A DNA stretch of 64,000 nucleotides from DASQPR01 sp963727415 (GCA_963727415.1 CAVSGF010000003.1:248001-312000); one strand, 5' to 3'. Counted from the first letter of the stretch, positions 26,217-35,066 are shown. Program-made: numbers and translations. The notes: a model not told the origin generated them from the letters alone.

Positions 26217-26891
26217 TCAGTTTCGCCCTTGCAGGCCCCTGACCTGCACCACCGCGACCCGGAAGAATCTGTCCAGAAGGGTCCGGCCGTCCCGGTCGCG
26301 GAACAGCAACAGCAACCACAACCACAGCAGGGAGAGGACCAAGACGCGGAGGACTCCGACCCGCATCGGCGCTCCGGCGGTACGCTGCGGCCAGCGCACA
26401 AGCCGCACGCCAGCTACCCACATCCCGACGGACCATCCCGTGCGGGCGCTCAGCAGGCCGTTGGCTCCCAGGATCACGAGCCACGTGACCATGGTCGGAT
26501 CGCTGGGATTCCCCCGCGTTCCACTTGGAGTAATCAAGAATGCGATCAGGAATGGAACGTAGAGATCGATCAGACCGTTGAGGAACCGCCGTGCCAGCGG
26601 CGCGGCCGGTGCTGTCGCCAGGATTTCGGCGGCCGAAAGCATGTCGGGCCTGGACCCGGAAGGTTCGCGCCGCATTTGCTGACGCTGCTTGACTCCCTCG
26701 GGCGGCATCCACTCGGCTGTGGTCTCGGCCGGTTGACCTTCGGGCGACGAACGGCCACGCCCGCTGCGGTTTCTGGTGCCGGCCGCCGCCCGGGTTGCAG
26801 TCTGATCCGGAGTCGCGAAGCCGCGTCCTTGCTTACGCCGCTCCTGGATGTCGGTGAGAGAGAGCACTGCCCCGGGAACACTCAGTATCAA
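26217..26891 (-). CDS. RDD family membrane protein
   Basis: A 224-residue protein. A long polar, low-complexity N-terminus (1-95, rich in R, Q, P, S) precedes the RDD domain: ARRFLNGLIDLYVPFLIAFL (first conserved R and D within TM1), a second TM with ILGANGLLSARTGWSVGMWV, and a third near WLWLLLLFRDRDGRTLLDRF. The domain has three TMs with Arg/Asp pairs; some members act as Na+/H+ antiporters, but the role here is unknown. It is divergent from the region at 27 kb. Confidence 0.82.
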   Translation of the reverse strand: MILSVPGAVLSLTDIQERRKQGRGFATPDQTATRAAAGTRNRSGRGRSSPEGQPAETTAEWMPPEGVKQRQQMRREPSGSRPDMLSAAEILATAPAAPLARRFLNGLIDLYVPFLIAFLITPSGTRGNPSDPTMVTWLVILGANGLLSARTGWSVGMWVAGVRLVRWPQRTAGAPMRVGVLRVLVLSLLWLWLLLLFRDRDGRTLLDRFFRVAVVQVRGLQGRN

Positions 26892-27199
26892 GCCAACGAT
26901 GATGAGTAGACGTCAAAGATCACGCCTACCTCCCCCGGGGAGCGTCAAGCATCGACACCTAGGCAGCACAGATCGATATCGACCATGCCGATGGTATCGG
27001 ACAATCACGATCCGAGGCAGTTGCGTGACCGTCCATCTCGGAGCTCCTGGCGACCGCTAGTCGTAATGCGACCGCGCCACGTCATCTTGGCAAGTTGATC
27101 ACTCTACAATTGACGGACCGCATTTCCCGTACCGTAAACAGCCGCGCCGGAGTAGATCGCCGCTCAGCCGTCGCGTGCGCTCCCGGCAGGATGGGTATC
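26892..27199. other. No gene recognised
   Basis: About 300 bases, less GC-rich than the neighbours, upstream of the RDD gene and downstream of a GNAT remnant. It probably contains the RDD promoter. No clear dyad was found. Confidence 0.4.
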
Positions 27200-27319
27200 T
27201 CAGCGCAGATCCAGCTGGTACACCTGGCCGACGAGATCGACGCCGAAGCTGTGATGTGGCTCCTGCTCCACCAGAGTGAACCCGCGGGAAAGGTAGATGC
27301 GACGGGCCGCCACGGTATC
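27200..27319 (-). pseudogene. GNAT acetyltransferase C-terminal fragment
   Basis: About 39 residues remain before the TGA at 27200: AARRIYLSRGFTLVEQEPHH followed by SFGVDLVGQVYQLDL. This is the motif-B end of GNAT N-acetyltransferases (ARRxYxxxGF, then EEPHHSFG). Everything upstream, including the acetyl-CoA P-loop, is missing, replaced by the opposite-strand MFS fragment. Confidence 0.7.
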
Positions 27320-28157
27320 CCCTGGCGTGGTGGCATGGGGTCTCGGCGCCGCGATCGCTGCGGGAGGAGCAGGGATCGCCTTGCTCAACCCGCCGCTGCG
27401 TTCCGAGGATGAGATGGATACCGTAACGGTCGGCCGCCCTCGTCGCCGGGACTGGCTGGGCCGCCGCATGATCGCCGTGCTGGTGATGACCTTCGGCAGC
27501 ACGACGCTGCTCAGCGGCACCGATCTGGCCATTATCGCCACCCTCAAAGAAGCCGGACAGGTGTCCTGGGCCGCCGCGGTCGTCGTGGTGCTCGGCGTCG
27601 CCTCCGTCACCGGCGGATTGACTTACGGTGCGCTGCGCCGGCCGCTGCCCACGTGGCTGCTGCTCGGCTCGCTCGGGGTGGCAATCATTCCCGCAGGGCT
27701 GGCCCACGACTGGCCCTGGTTGTGCATAGCCGGTGTCGGCGCCGGGCTCCTCACCGCGCCGACTCTTTCCACCCTCGCCGAGGCGGTGACCCGGATGGCG
27801 CCCGCCAGCGCGCGTGGCGAGGCGTCCGGCCTGCTGTCCTCGGCGGCGAGCGCGGGCTTCGCGCTCGGATCCCCGATCGTCGGCATGGCGATCGACGTAT
27901 CCGCCCCAGCAGGCGGCTTCGCAGCGGCCGGGCTGGCCGGCCTCGCTGCCGCGCTGACCGGAGGCGTGCTCTCCCGCCGCCTGCCCGCCCGAACGCGGTC
28001 ACCGCTCAACGATCTCGACCTCGCTCGGGCACCGGACCTTGAGCCGTGCGGGGCCGGCACCCGGCCTGGCGCCTTGATTCTGCAGACGGTGCCCTCAACC
28101 ACCCCGGAGGGCTCTGTATCACCCGTCGATTGTCGATCAAGCCGGATGCGTCGGTGA
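27297..28157 (+). pseudogene. MFS transporter C-terminal half
   Basis: The protein-like part starts near 27320 (VVAWGLGAAIAAGGAGIALL) and gives about six TM segments, including LSGTDLAIIATLKEAGQVSW and EASGLLSSAASAGFALGSPI, typical of TMs 7-12 of a major facilitator. The N-terminal six TMs are absent; the sequence switches to a minus-strand GNAT fragment. Translation from GTG or ATG codons inside is conceivable, but a half-transporter is unlikely to work. Confidence 0.7.
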
Positions 28158-28310
28158 GGCTCTGGAATCGCCGGTCTCCGGCGCCAGGGCTCCGTTGCAT
28201 AACGACATCGTCAAGATCTTCGGCCTAACGTCTGCTAAAGGGTCGAATTCGCGCGTCTGGGCGTGCAGCACGGATCGCTAGTTCACAGTTCGGCAGGTCG
28301 CCGGCACACT

Positions 28311-29261
28311 TTAGGCGCGGTATTGCGTGGCTACCCAGTCGATCTCCTCGCGGAACGAATCCAGACCGTTGCCCACTGGCACATACCCGAGTCGGAGGGA
28401 CGCGGTCATATCCAGGACGATCGGGTGGGCGGATAGCCAAGGGTGCGATCCGCGTTCTGGGTTCGATGTGCCGTCGAGGGGTTCGAGCGTCCCGCTCCAG
28501 CCGAGCCGTGTGCCGATCGTCCGGACGATCTGCTCGGCAGACCGGGTGTCGGGGTCAGCACTGTTGAGAATCCGCTGACCAGGCAGCGCCGCGACGGTTG
28601 CGATAAGTGCTGCGGTGTTGACGGCGGCGGTCAGGTGGTCGACTGGCGCGCCGGGATCCGCCAGCTCAATCGTCCAATCGCCGCGCATCATCGACTCGGC
28701 AAAGCGGCGCGTGCGCGACTGCCGTGCCCAGCGTCCGTGAACCTTGGACGGGCGGATGATCGTCACTGGGAGTCCGCTGTCCAGTGCCACTCGCTCGGCG
28801 GCGACCTTCGACGAGGCGTATCCCTCACGGCTGAAAGGGTCAACGTTGTCGCCCGCGGGTGGCAGCGTCGGCGTGTTCTCGTCGATCGGACCAGGAAACC
28901 GAGCAGGATCGTCGCCGTTGACGCGTCGCCCTGCCGGGTCGACGTAGACGGCTCTACTTGAGATCAGACCGGAGCTCGCAACCGACGCCATCGCCGGCAG
29001 CGGCGCACGCAGATCCGCCGCACGGTATGCCAGCAGATCGACAAGTAGCTCCACCCCCTCGCCAATAAGGCGTTCGATCGCCCTCACGTCGCATCGCTCA
29101 AGGGAGTGGAAGCGAACTCCAGCCGCGATCAGCTCGCGAGGCATCGCCGCAGGATCGCGCCCGGTTACATCGACTGTCCATCCGGTTCCAGCCAGCCTCG
29201 CCGCCGTGGCTCCTCCCAAGCATGGGCCCGACCAAACCGACCCGCCCGTTGACGCAACCAT
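28311..29261 (-). CDS. NAD-dependent epimerase/dehydratase family protein
   Basis: A 316-residue extended-SDR-type protein. The N-terminal GGSVWSG is a degenerate version of the glycine-rich dinucleotide site (usually GGTxxxG), and YASSK in EGYASSKVAAERVAL supplies the YxxxK active site. VTIIRPSKVHG and DHLTAAVNTAAL follow the usual family order. The substrate is unknown; similar actinobacterial proteins are annotated as NAD-dependent epimerases or reductases. ATG 29261 lies next to the ArsR-type dyads, so it is divergent from, and probably coregulated with, the SRPBCC-ArsR operon. Confidence 0.8.
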   Translation of the reverse strand: MVASTGGSVWSGPCLGGATAARLAGTGWTVDVTGRDPAAMPRELIAAGVRFHSLERCDVRAIERLIGEGVELLVDLLAYRAADLRAPLPAMASVASSGLISSRAVYVDPAGRRVNGDDPARFPGPIDENTPTLPPAGDNVDPFSREGYASSKVAAERVALDSGLPVTIIRPSKVHGRWARQSRTRRFAESMMRGDWTIELADPGAPVDHLTAAVNTAALIATVAALPGQRILNSADPDTRSAEQIVRTIGTRLGWSGTLEPLDGTSNPERGSHPWLSAHPIVLDMTASLRLGYVPVGNGLDSFREEIDWVATQYRA

Positions 29262-29267
29262 ATGGCT

Positions 29268-29301
29268 GCTATAAGTTATAGCAACTGAATGGTTGCTATA
29301 A
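29268..29301. promoter_or_regulatory. ArsR-type operator: overlapping dyads
   Basis: GCTATAAGTTATAGC (29268-29282) is a perfect palindrome. TTATAGCAAC (29276-29285) and GTTGCTATAA (29292-29301) form a perfect 10-bp inverted repeat overlapping it. The three half-sites share TATAGC/GCTATA. They lie in the 55-bp divergent promoter between the epimerase gene and the SRPBCC-ArsR-SRPBCC operon and are the likely ArsR binding site. Confidence 0.8.
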
Positions 29302-29316
29302 ACGAGGAGGTGCCCG

Positions 29317-29745
29317 ATGGGATTCCCAGACCGCATTGAACGCACGGTACGCATTGACCGGCCCCTGGACCGGGTATGGACGGCGATCACAACCGCCGAC
29401 GGGCTCGCGAACTGGTTCGGCCACAGCGCCGAGATCGACTTGCGGGTCGGCGGCACCGCTACCCTGACCTGGGACACGGGCGACACGGCACACCTGCGCA
29501 TCGAGCGGATCGAACCGAAAACGGTCTTCGGCTACACCTGGGGCATCAACGGCCTGCCAGACGATGATCCGCGCCGCACCTACGTCGAGTTCACCCTTGT
29601 CCCGGACGAAACCGGCACGACGGTCATCGTGATCGAGAGCGGATTCGCCCAACTTGAGGCCGACTTGCACGGCAAGGCGTTCGAGGGCAACACCTCGGGC
29701 TGGGCCAGCGAACTCGACGAGTTGGTTGCCTATCTTCATGCCTGA
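29317..29745 (+). CDS. SRPBCC (AHSA1-like) domain protein
   Basis: A 142-residue START/Bet v1-like protein. The first strand and helix (ERTVRIDRPLDRVWTAITTA) and AEIDLRVGGTATLTWDTGD, then FGYTWGINGLP, form the hydrophobic-pocket fold of activator-of-Hsp90-ATPase homologue proteins. Such proteins are routinely paired with ArsR regulators and are thought to bind small hydrophobic ligands. It has a strong GAGGAGG ribosome-binding site and overlaps the ArsR start by 8 bp. Confidence 0.9.
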   Translation: MGFPDRIERTVRIDRPLDRVWTAITTADGLANWFGHSAEIDLRVGGTATLTWDTGDTAHLRIERIEPKTVFGYTWGINGLPDDDPRRTYVEFTLVPDETGTTVIVIESGFAQLEADLHGKAFEGNTSGWASELDELVAYLHA

Positions 29746-30082
29746 CAAGGCGCCAGAGTCCGCCGCGTTGGAGTCGGTCGCGGAAGCCGTGTTCGCGGCA
29801 CTGGCCGACCCGAACCGGCGGGCCATCCTGGCCGCCCTCGCCGAGCGCGGTCCGGCCACGGCGACGGACCTGGCCGCCCGGTTGCCGATCACCCGGCAGG
29901 GCGTCGCCAAACACCTGGCGCTGCTGGCCGAGGCCGGACTCGTAGCGACCGAACCCGGCAGTGGGCGTCGGGTCCTCTACCGGCTGCGGTCCGCACCGAT
30001 GCGGGTCGCGCAGCAGTTCCTCGCCGCCCTGGCCCGTGACTGGGACGGCCCCCTCGCCGCACTGCGATCCCACCTTGAATGA
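29738..30082 (+). CDS. ArsR family transcriptional regulator
   Basis: A 114-residue winged-helix repressor. The core is ALADPNRRAILAALAERG, then ATATDLAARLPITRQGVAKH (recognition helix), then GSGRRVLYRL (wing). No metal-binding cysteine cluster is present, so it belongs to the non-metal ArsR group that accompanies SRPBCC proteins. ATG 29738 overlaps the preceding gene. It is probably autoregulated through the dyads at 29268-29301. Confidence 0.92.
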   Translation: MPDKAPESAALESVAEAVFAALADPNRRAILAALAERGPATATDLAARLPITRQGVAKHLALLAEAGLVATEPGSGRRVLYRLRSAPMRVAQQFLAALARDWDGPLAALRSHLE

Positions 30083-30114
30083 CCCACTCCGCCATCAGTC
30101 CTGAAAGGAACGTC

Positions 30115-30564
30115 ATGACCAGTCAGAGCTTTGCCACGTCCTTTGTGGTTGACCAGCCCCCGGCCGAGGTGTTCGCGGCCATCGCGAACGTGCGGGGCTG
30201 GTGGACCGGAGACATCGAAGGTGGCGCCGACCATCTCGGCGACGAGTTCGCCTACCGCTACGGCGACATCCACTACTCCCGGCAGCGGGTCACCGAATTC
30301 GTCCCAGGCCAGAAGATCGTGTGGCGCGTGCTCGACGCCAAGCTCACCTTCGCCGAGGACCCGGCCGAGTGGGTCGGCACCGACATCACCTTCAACATCG
30401 CCCGCACGGGTGACCAGACTGAGGTCCGCTTCACGCACGTCGGCCTCGTCCCCGACTTCGAGTGCTTCGACAACTGCGCCGACGGCTGGAACTTCTTCAT
30501 CAACGCCAGCCTCCGCCGACTGGTCACCACCGGCGAGGGGCCGCTGGCGCCACCCTGGGCCTGA
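30115..30564 (+). CDS. SRPBCC domain protein
   Basis: A 149-residue START-like protein. It begins MTSQSFATSFVVDQPPAEVF, followed by AAIANVRGWWTGDIEG and WRVLDAKLTFAEDPAEWVGT. This is the AHSA1-like family, second copy in the operon but divergent from the first. GAAAGGA precedes ATG 30115; ATG 30079 overlapping the ArsR stop is a weaker alternative. It is the last gene of the ArsR operon and probably acts on the same ligand class. Confidence 0.88.
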   Translation: MTSQSFATSFVVDQPPAEVFAAIANVRGWWTGDIEGGADHLGDEFAYRYGDIHYSRQRVTEFVPGQKIVWRVLDAKLTFAEDPAEWVGTDITFNIARTGDQTEVRFTHVGLVPDFECFDNCADGWNFFINASLRRLVTTGEGPLAPPWA

Positions 30565-30610
30565 AGGGCATCGGTCACACTTCCTCGGCGCTGCCAGTCG
30601 GCCGGCCCGC

Positions 30611-31612
30611 TCACCAGGCGTACGCCTCAGGTGCGGGCTTGGCTCCGTTCGGCGCCGGCGGCGGGAAAAGCATGTCCAGCTTGGCCAGCGTGGCGTCGTC
30701 GAGTGCGATCTGCAAAGCACGCAGCGATCCGTCGAGTTGCTCGACCGTCCGAGGCCCGATGATCGGCCCAGTCACACCGTCCTGCGCTAGCAGCCACGCC
30801 AACCCCACGTGAGCTGGGTCCTCGCCGATATCTGCGCACAATTGCTCGTACGCCTCGATGGATTCCCGGTGCTCGGCGAGCGCGCCGGCCCAGAGCCCCG
30901 AGCCGCTACGCGCGGCGACGCCCTCGCGCTGCTTGCGCAGAACGCCGCTGAGCACTCCGCCGTGCAGAGGCGACCACGGGATCACGCCCAATCCGTAGTG
31001 CCGCGCAGCGGGCATCACCTCCAACTCGACCCAGCGAGTCAACAGGTTGTAGATCGACTGCTCGGCGACCAGCCCGAGGAAGTGTCGGGACCGCGCGGCC
31101 TCCTGCGCTTGCGCGATGTGCCAGCCGGCGAAGTTGGACGAGCCGAAATAGATCACCTTTCCCTGCTGGCGAAGGACGCTGAACGCCTCCCAGACCTCCT
31201 CCCACGGCGTGCTTCGGTCGATGTGGTGCATCTGGTACAGATCGATATAGTCGGTCCGCATCCGCTTGAGCGACGCGTCGCACGCGCGCCGGATGTGCCG
31301 CGCGGACAGGCCGCTGTCGTTGGGCCAGTCACTCATCGGGAAGTAGACCTTGGTAGCCAGGACGGTTTTCTCGCGTCGGCCACCTCCGGCGGCGAACCAC
31401 CGGCCGATGATCTGTTCGGTGATGCCCTCGCCCTTCTTCGCGCCGTACAGGTCAGCCGTGTCGAAGAAGTTGATGCCATGCTCGTGGGCGCGGTCCATGA
31501 TCGCTTGACTGTCCTTTTCGGACGTTTCCGGCCCAAAGTTCATGGTGCCGAGTACGAGGCGGGAAACGGAAAGGCCGCTGCGGCCAAGGTGGGCGTACTC
31601 CACGCGTTCCAA
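30611..31612 (-). CDS. Aldo/keto reductase
   Basis: A 333-residue NADPH-dependent (alpha/beta)8 oxidoreductase. The catalytic tetrad is visible: D51 and Y56 in FFDTADLYG, K88 in LATKVY, H129 in LYQMHHID. GPIIGPRTVEQLDGSLRALQ near the C-terminus binds the cofactor. The sequence groups with AKR family 12/13-like bacterial enzymes that reduce aldehydes and ketones. It is divergent from a TetR gene across a small dyad, so it is the likely regulated target. Confidence 0.92.
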   Translation of the reverse strand: MERVEYAHLGRSGLSVSRLVLGTMNFGPETSEKDSQAIMDRAHEHGINFFDTADLYGAKKGEGITEQIIGRWFAAGGGRREKTVLATKVYFPMSDWPNDSGLSARHIRRACDASLKRMRTDYIDLYQMHHIDRSTPWEEVWEAFSVLRQQGKVIYFGSSNFAGWHIAQAQEAARSRHFLGLVAEQSIYNLLTRWVELEVMPAARHYGLGVIPWSPLHGGVLSGVLRKQREGVAARSGSGLWAGALAEHRESIEAYEQLCADIGEDPAHVGLAWLLAQDGVTGPIIGPRTVEQLDGSLRALQIALDDATLAKLDMLFPPPAPNGAKPAPEAYAW

Positions 31613-31768
31613 CCCTTCAGGCTGTATACGAGCATGTCGTTGCCCCGTTCAGAGCAGCGACGATCACCGGCCGCGCCTTTTCGGCGACGACCTGTCATTG
31701 CGGCGGTCTTGCCGCAAGCCCATGTCCACCGGCCGCCATCCCGTCGGCCGCCACATCATTCTAGACGC

Positions 31769-31783
31769 GGTTACCGTATAACC
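31769..31783. promoter_or_regulatory. Dyad GGTTA-N5-TAACC, TetR operator candidate
   Basis: GGTTA and TAACC flank CCGTA at 31769-31783, in the 228-bp divergent region between the aldo/keto reductase and TetR genes. It is a short, symmetrical candidate operator. Confidence is limited by its length. Confidence 0.4.
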
Positions 31784-31840
31784 CGCTACACGATTGTTGC
31801 AACTCTACGGCGAACCGTGACGTCGCTATATTCTTTCCCC

Positions 31841-32479
31841 ATGGCGACACCGCAGCGGTCGACGTACATTGGCGGCCGGCCGCTGCGCGCGGACGCTGAG
31901 CGGACGGTGACGACAATCCTCGAGGCGGCCGAGCGCACCCTCAGCCGCAATCCGGCAGCCACGATGGAGCAGATCGCCGAGGCCGCGGGCGTCGCCCGAA
32001 CCACCGTGCACCGGCGTTTCGTTACTCGGGAAGCGCTCATTGACGCCCTTGCGGAGTGGGCCACCCGGCAATTCGCCGCCGCGGTCGACGCCGCCCACCC
32101 GGACACGGCGCCACCGCTGATCGCCCTCTACCAAACAACCGCGAACGTCCTCCGTGTCAAGATCGGCTGGGGATTCGCGATGAGCCGGACCTGCTCGGCC
32201 GACCCGGACCTTTCGGGCGTCCACACCGAAGTACGCGACACCTGCGAACGGCTGTTCCGCCGGGCTCAGCAAGCAGGATTGCTGCGCGACGACATCAACA
32301 TCCGATGGGTCCGCCGCGTCTACTACGCCCTCATCGACGAGGCCACCCAGAGCAGAGACGAGGAAGACACCGACGCCCTCGCCACGCTCATCGTGGACAC
32401 CCTGCTCCGCGGAGCCGGCAATCCACACCCCGACCTGGCCGTGATATCTCCACGGTCTACAGACACCACCACACGCTAG
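31841..32479 (+). CDS. TetR/AcrR family transcriptional regulator
   Basis: A 212-residue repressor. The HTH is at about residues 24-70 (ILEAAERTLSRNPAATMEQI, GVARTTVHRRFVTREALI). The C-terminal helical domain ends in a polar tail. ATG 31841 is preceded by a short promoter-like region with no strong Shine-Dalgarno, so initiation may be leaderless. It is divergent from the aldo/keto reductase, which it probably represses. It converges with the WYL remnant. Confidence 0.87.
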   Translation: MATPQRSTYIGGRPLRADAERTVTTILEAAERTLSRNPAATMEQIAEAAGVARTTVHRRFVTREALIDALAEWATRQFAAAVDAAHPDTAPPLIALYQTTANVLRVKIGWGFAMSRTCSADPDLSGVHTEVRDTCERLFRRAQQAGLLRDDINIRWVRRVYYALIDEATQSRDEEDTDALATLIVDTLLRGAGNPHPDLAVISPRSTDTTTR

Positions 32480-32481
32480 GC

Positions 32482-33063
32482 TTAACGCACCCGTCTCCCC
32501 GAGGCCGACAGCCGGTCGGCGAGCGCGAGGACGCGGTCGCGGAGCTCTTCCGGGCGCTCGATGACGAACGGCAGGTCGAGCGCGGCAAGCACTCCGGGCA
32601 ACCAGTCGAGACTCTCGGCCCGGATCTCCAGCCGCTGCCAGTCCTCGTCCTCGTACGCCCGCACCTCGGCGATGCTGGCCGGTAGCCGCTTGCGGATCTG
32701 TTCGAGGGTGCCCTGGATGCGCAGTGTCACCTCATGTCGGTACGGCGCCCGCGCCATCGAGGTGAGAACACGCTGTGCGGGATCGAGTCCGGCGGGCGGC
32801 TCGAACGAGCCGGGCAGCGTCCGCGCGTCCACGATGCGGTCGAGGCGGAAAGTCCGATCCTCGCCGATCTGCGGATCGGCGCCGGTGACGTACCACCGGC
32901 CCGAGTGGTTGACCGGGCCGTACGGATGCAGCTTACGGATGGTGCGCAGGCCACCGTCCGCGGTGTTCGTCAGCCCCGGAGCGATCGCGTTAACCCGGAT
33001 CCCGGCCGCCACCACTACGGCATCACCAGCGGCGGCGACTTCGGGCGATTCGCCGCCGGGCAC
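32482..33063 (-). pseudogene. WYL-domain regulator fused to an SDR scrap
   Basis: Residues 45-193 match the second half of a WYL-domain transcriptional regulator: PYGPVNHSGRWYVTGADPQI, then EDRTFRLDRI, then a WCX-like C-terminus (VTLRIQGTLEQIRKRLPASI, YEDEDWQRLEIRAES). The HTH and the first WYL strands are gone. In their place are about 25 residues of a short-chain dehydrogenase (AGIRVNAIAPGLTNT). The join at about 32960 is in frame, so a chimeric 193-residue peptide could still be made, but it lacks the DNA-binding domain. Confidence 0.7.
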
Positions 33064-33428
33064 CTACGTGCGGCTTCGCTCATCTTCGGGGTGATCGCCG
33101 CACTCGCGGGCAGACGTCCCAAATCGTCGGATCACTGATCGGTTCGGCTTTCGCAGGTTTAGTGCTCGTTCCTGCGCTTACAGCTTTAGGGCGAGCTCCT
33201 ACAGAAAATGTAGTAGTAACCTTCCTCCGAGGTGCGGGAGCGAGGGGCGTCGGTTTGGAGAGTCCGGATGTAACCGGAACACGCCGCAGGGCGGCCGCTG
33301 ACAGGCGGCGAGTTTCTCGGCGCGCCGATCGGGACGAGCGCCAGTCAGGGGCAGTAGTGCCTCGGCAGCGCACGGCCATCGCCGGGCCAAGGTCCGCCTG
33401 GTTTCGTCGGCACTCGCGTGGTCTCAGC
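33064..33428. other. Non-coding or undetermined, with a small dyad
   Basis: No gene recognised. It includes AT-richer promoter-like DNA and the dyad CTACA-GAAAA-TGTAG at 33199-33213. The membrane protein downstream could begin in this stretch (see its entry). Confidence 0.4.
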
Positions 33429-34490
33429 ATGTCCGCCAAGGTCCTGATGCTCATCCTGGTGACCTGGTTTCTCGTCGTCCCGCAGCTACATGGGTCGGTG
33501 CACTCGCTGCATCTGCTGTTCCACGTCGGCAGCTCGTGGATCCTGATGGCGCTCGCGGCCGAACTCGCGTCGCTGGGCTTTTCCAGCTTGTTGACTCGCG
33601 CGATGCTGCCACGCCAGACCCGGCCGTCGATGCATCGCGTCATGCGTATTGACCTCAGTGCCATCGCCTTGGGCCACTGCTTGCCCGACGGCGGGGCGGC
33701 CGGCACCGCGCTGAGCTGGCGTTTGCTGACCGCTGAGGGCGTGCCGTCATCGGAAGCCGCGTTCGCCAAGGTCGCCCAGGGTCTCGGATCGGCAATCGTC
33801 CTCCAGGCGCTGCTGCTTGCGTCGTACGGGATCGGACTCACGATAAGCGGGCTCTCGCAGTGGGAGATCCTGCCGGCGGCCGGGTCGGTGGGCATCCTTA
33901 CGCTCGCCGCCCTGATCGTGATCGGCGTTCGGTCGGTCGGCTTCCGCCGTCGTGCCGGCCGTATCGTGCACGCGATCCCGTGGTTCGGCGCGAGACTTGC
34001 CCGCCTACTGTCGGGCGTCTACCGCCGTCACCTGGTCGAGCAACTTCGTGGCATGTTCAGCGGCTGGCCCGTCGTGCTCGTGACCGCGTCTTGGGCGGCC
34101 GCGAACTGGGCATTGGATGCGTTCGCGCTATGGGCGTCATTGCGTGCGTACGGCTCGCACGTCGGACTCGAGGCGTTGGCGGTGGCGTTCGGCCTGCACG
34201 CGCTGGCGACCTGGTTGCCGATCACGCCAAGTGGGCTCGGGATCTCCGAAGCTCTCATCATTCCCGCGCTGATCGCTTTCGGCTCGCCTCGCAGCGCCGC
34301 CATCCTCGGCATCCTCAACTGGCGAGTGATCGCCTACTGGCTGCCGATCCCCATCGGCGCCCTAGCGTACGGCTCCCTGCGCTTGTTCAAGCGGTCCCCC
34401 GCCAAGCCGGCAACCGAGGCCGCCACGCCGCAAGCCCAGGCCGATACGCCGGCACCATCAACGCAACCGCCTCTGCCAGCACTGCGGTAG
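33429..34490 (+). CDS. Lysylphosphatidylglycerol synthase TM region / UPF0104 family membrane protein
   Basis: Six to eight TM segments with family motifs: GHCLPDGGAAGTALSWRLL after TM2-3 (usual form GxxxPGGxAAG), a WAAANWALDAFALWASLRAY segment, then a TWLPITPSGLGISEAL loop near the C-terminus. The family (MprF membrane region / AglD-like) flips or binds lipids. Here there is no attached aminoacyl-transferase domain. ATG 33429 is conservative; an in-frame GTG at 33357 would add a basic N-terminal stretch common in this family. The C-terminal tail is P/A/T-rich. The DinB gene follows 9 bp later. Confidence 0.85.
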   Translation: MSAKVLMLILVTWFLVVPQLHGSVHSLHLLFHVGSSWILMALAAELASLGFSSLLTRAMLPRQTRPSMHRVMRIDLSAIALGHCLPDGGAAGTALSWRLLTAEGVPSSEAAFAKVAQGLGSAIVLQALLLASYGIGLTISGLSQWEILPAAGSVGILTLAALIVIGVRSVGFRRRAGRIVHAIPWFGARLARLLSGVYRRHLVEQLRGMFSGWPVVLVTASWAAANWALDAFALWASLRAYGSHVGLEALAVAFGLHALATWLPITPSGLGISEALIIPALIAFGSPRSAAILGILNWRVIAYWLPIPIGALAYGSLRLFKRSPAKPATEAATPQAQADTPAPSTQPPLPALR

Positions 34491-34499
34491 CAGCGGCGC

Positions 34500-35066
34500 T
34501 TGCCGCATGGAGAACTCGCAGCGCCAAGATCACAGAACTCACGAGAGACCAAGGCTCACGCTCTCAGAGAGCGCCGATCCGAACCGTTCGTGGCCGACGA
34601 GCGAGCTACGTTGCAGGGCTGGCTCGACTGGCATCGAGACACGCTGCTGCACAAGTGTGCGGGCCTGACTGCGGAGCACCTTAAGCAGGCGAGTGCTGAA
34701 CCGTCCAACCTCACCCTCCACGGCCTGGTTCGGCATATGGCCAATGTCGAACGCGCCTGGTTCCGTGGACGTGTCGCAGGCGAGGAGATCGACAACGTCT
34801 ACGGCGGTCCCGACAACGTCGACGGTGACTTCAACGACGTGGCCGGCGCCGATGCTGAGGCCGACTTCGCCACGTTCCGAGCCGAGGTGGTGGCGTGCGA
34901 CGCGGTGGTGGCGGGCCGCGGGCTAGATAAGACGTTCATCCACCCGCGTAGCCTGCGCGAGATCAGCATCTGTTGGGTATACACGCACATGATCGAGGAG
35001 TACGCCCGGCACAACGGTCATGCCGACCTGATCCGGGAACGAATCGACGGTGTGACCGGCGGCTAA
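34500..35066 (+). CDS. DinB family protein (DUF664)
   Basis: A DinB-like four-helix-bundle protein. ERATLQGWLDWHRDTLLHKC is the first helix, HGLVRHMANVERAWFRGR contains the conserved His of the metal triad, and CWVYTHMIEEYARHNGHADL contains the others. The family includes mycothiol- and bacillithiol-transferase-like proteins, usually of unknown substrate. No good ATG is available: TTG 34500 gives 188 residues with an odd basic N-terminus, while GTG 34590 starts exactly at the family's VADER. The true start may be 34590. It is probably cotranscribed with the preceding membrane gene. Confidence 0.83.
   Translation: MPHGELAAPRSQNSRETKAHALRERRSEPFVADERATLQGWLDWHRDTLLHKCAGLTAEHLKQASAEPSNLTLHGLVRHMANVERAWFRGRVAGEEIDNVYGGPDNVDGDFNDVAGADAEADFATFRAEVVACDAVVAGRGLDKTFIHPRSLREISICWVYTHMIEEYARHNGHADLIRERIDGVTGG

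Noticed and set aside
28205..28225. Third copy of GTCAAGATCTTCG, also present at the starts of the 5.86-kb and 11.39-kb repeats
   Set aside because: Similarity is limited to 13 bases, so chance or weak IS debris is likely.
33199..33213. CTACA-GAAAA-TGTAG dyad as a BlaI/CopY-type operator
   Set aside because: BlaI sites use a 2-nt spacer and no BlaI or CopY gene is nearby; listed only as a dyad.
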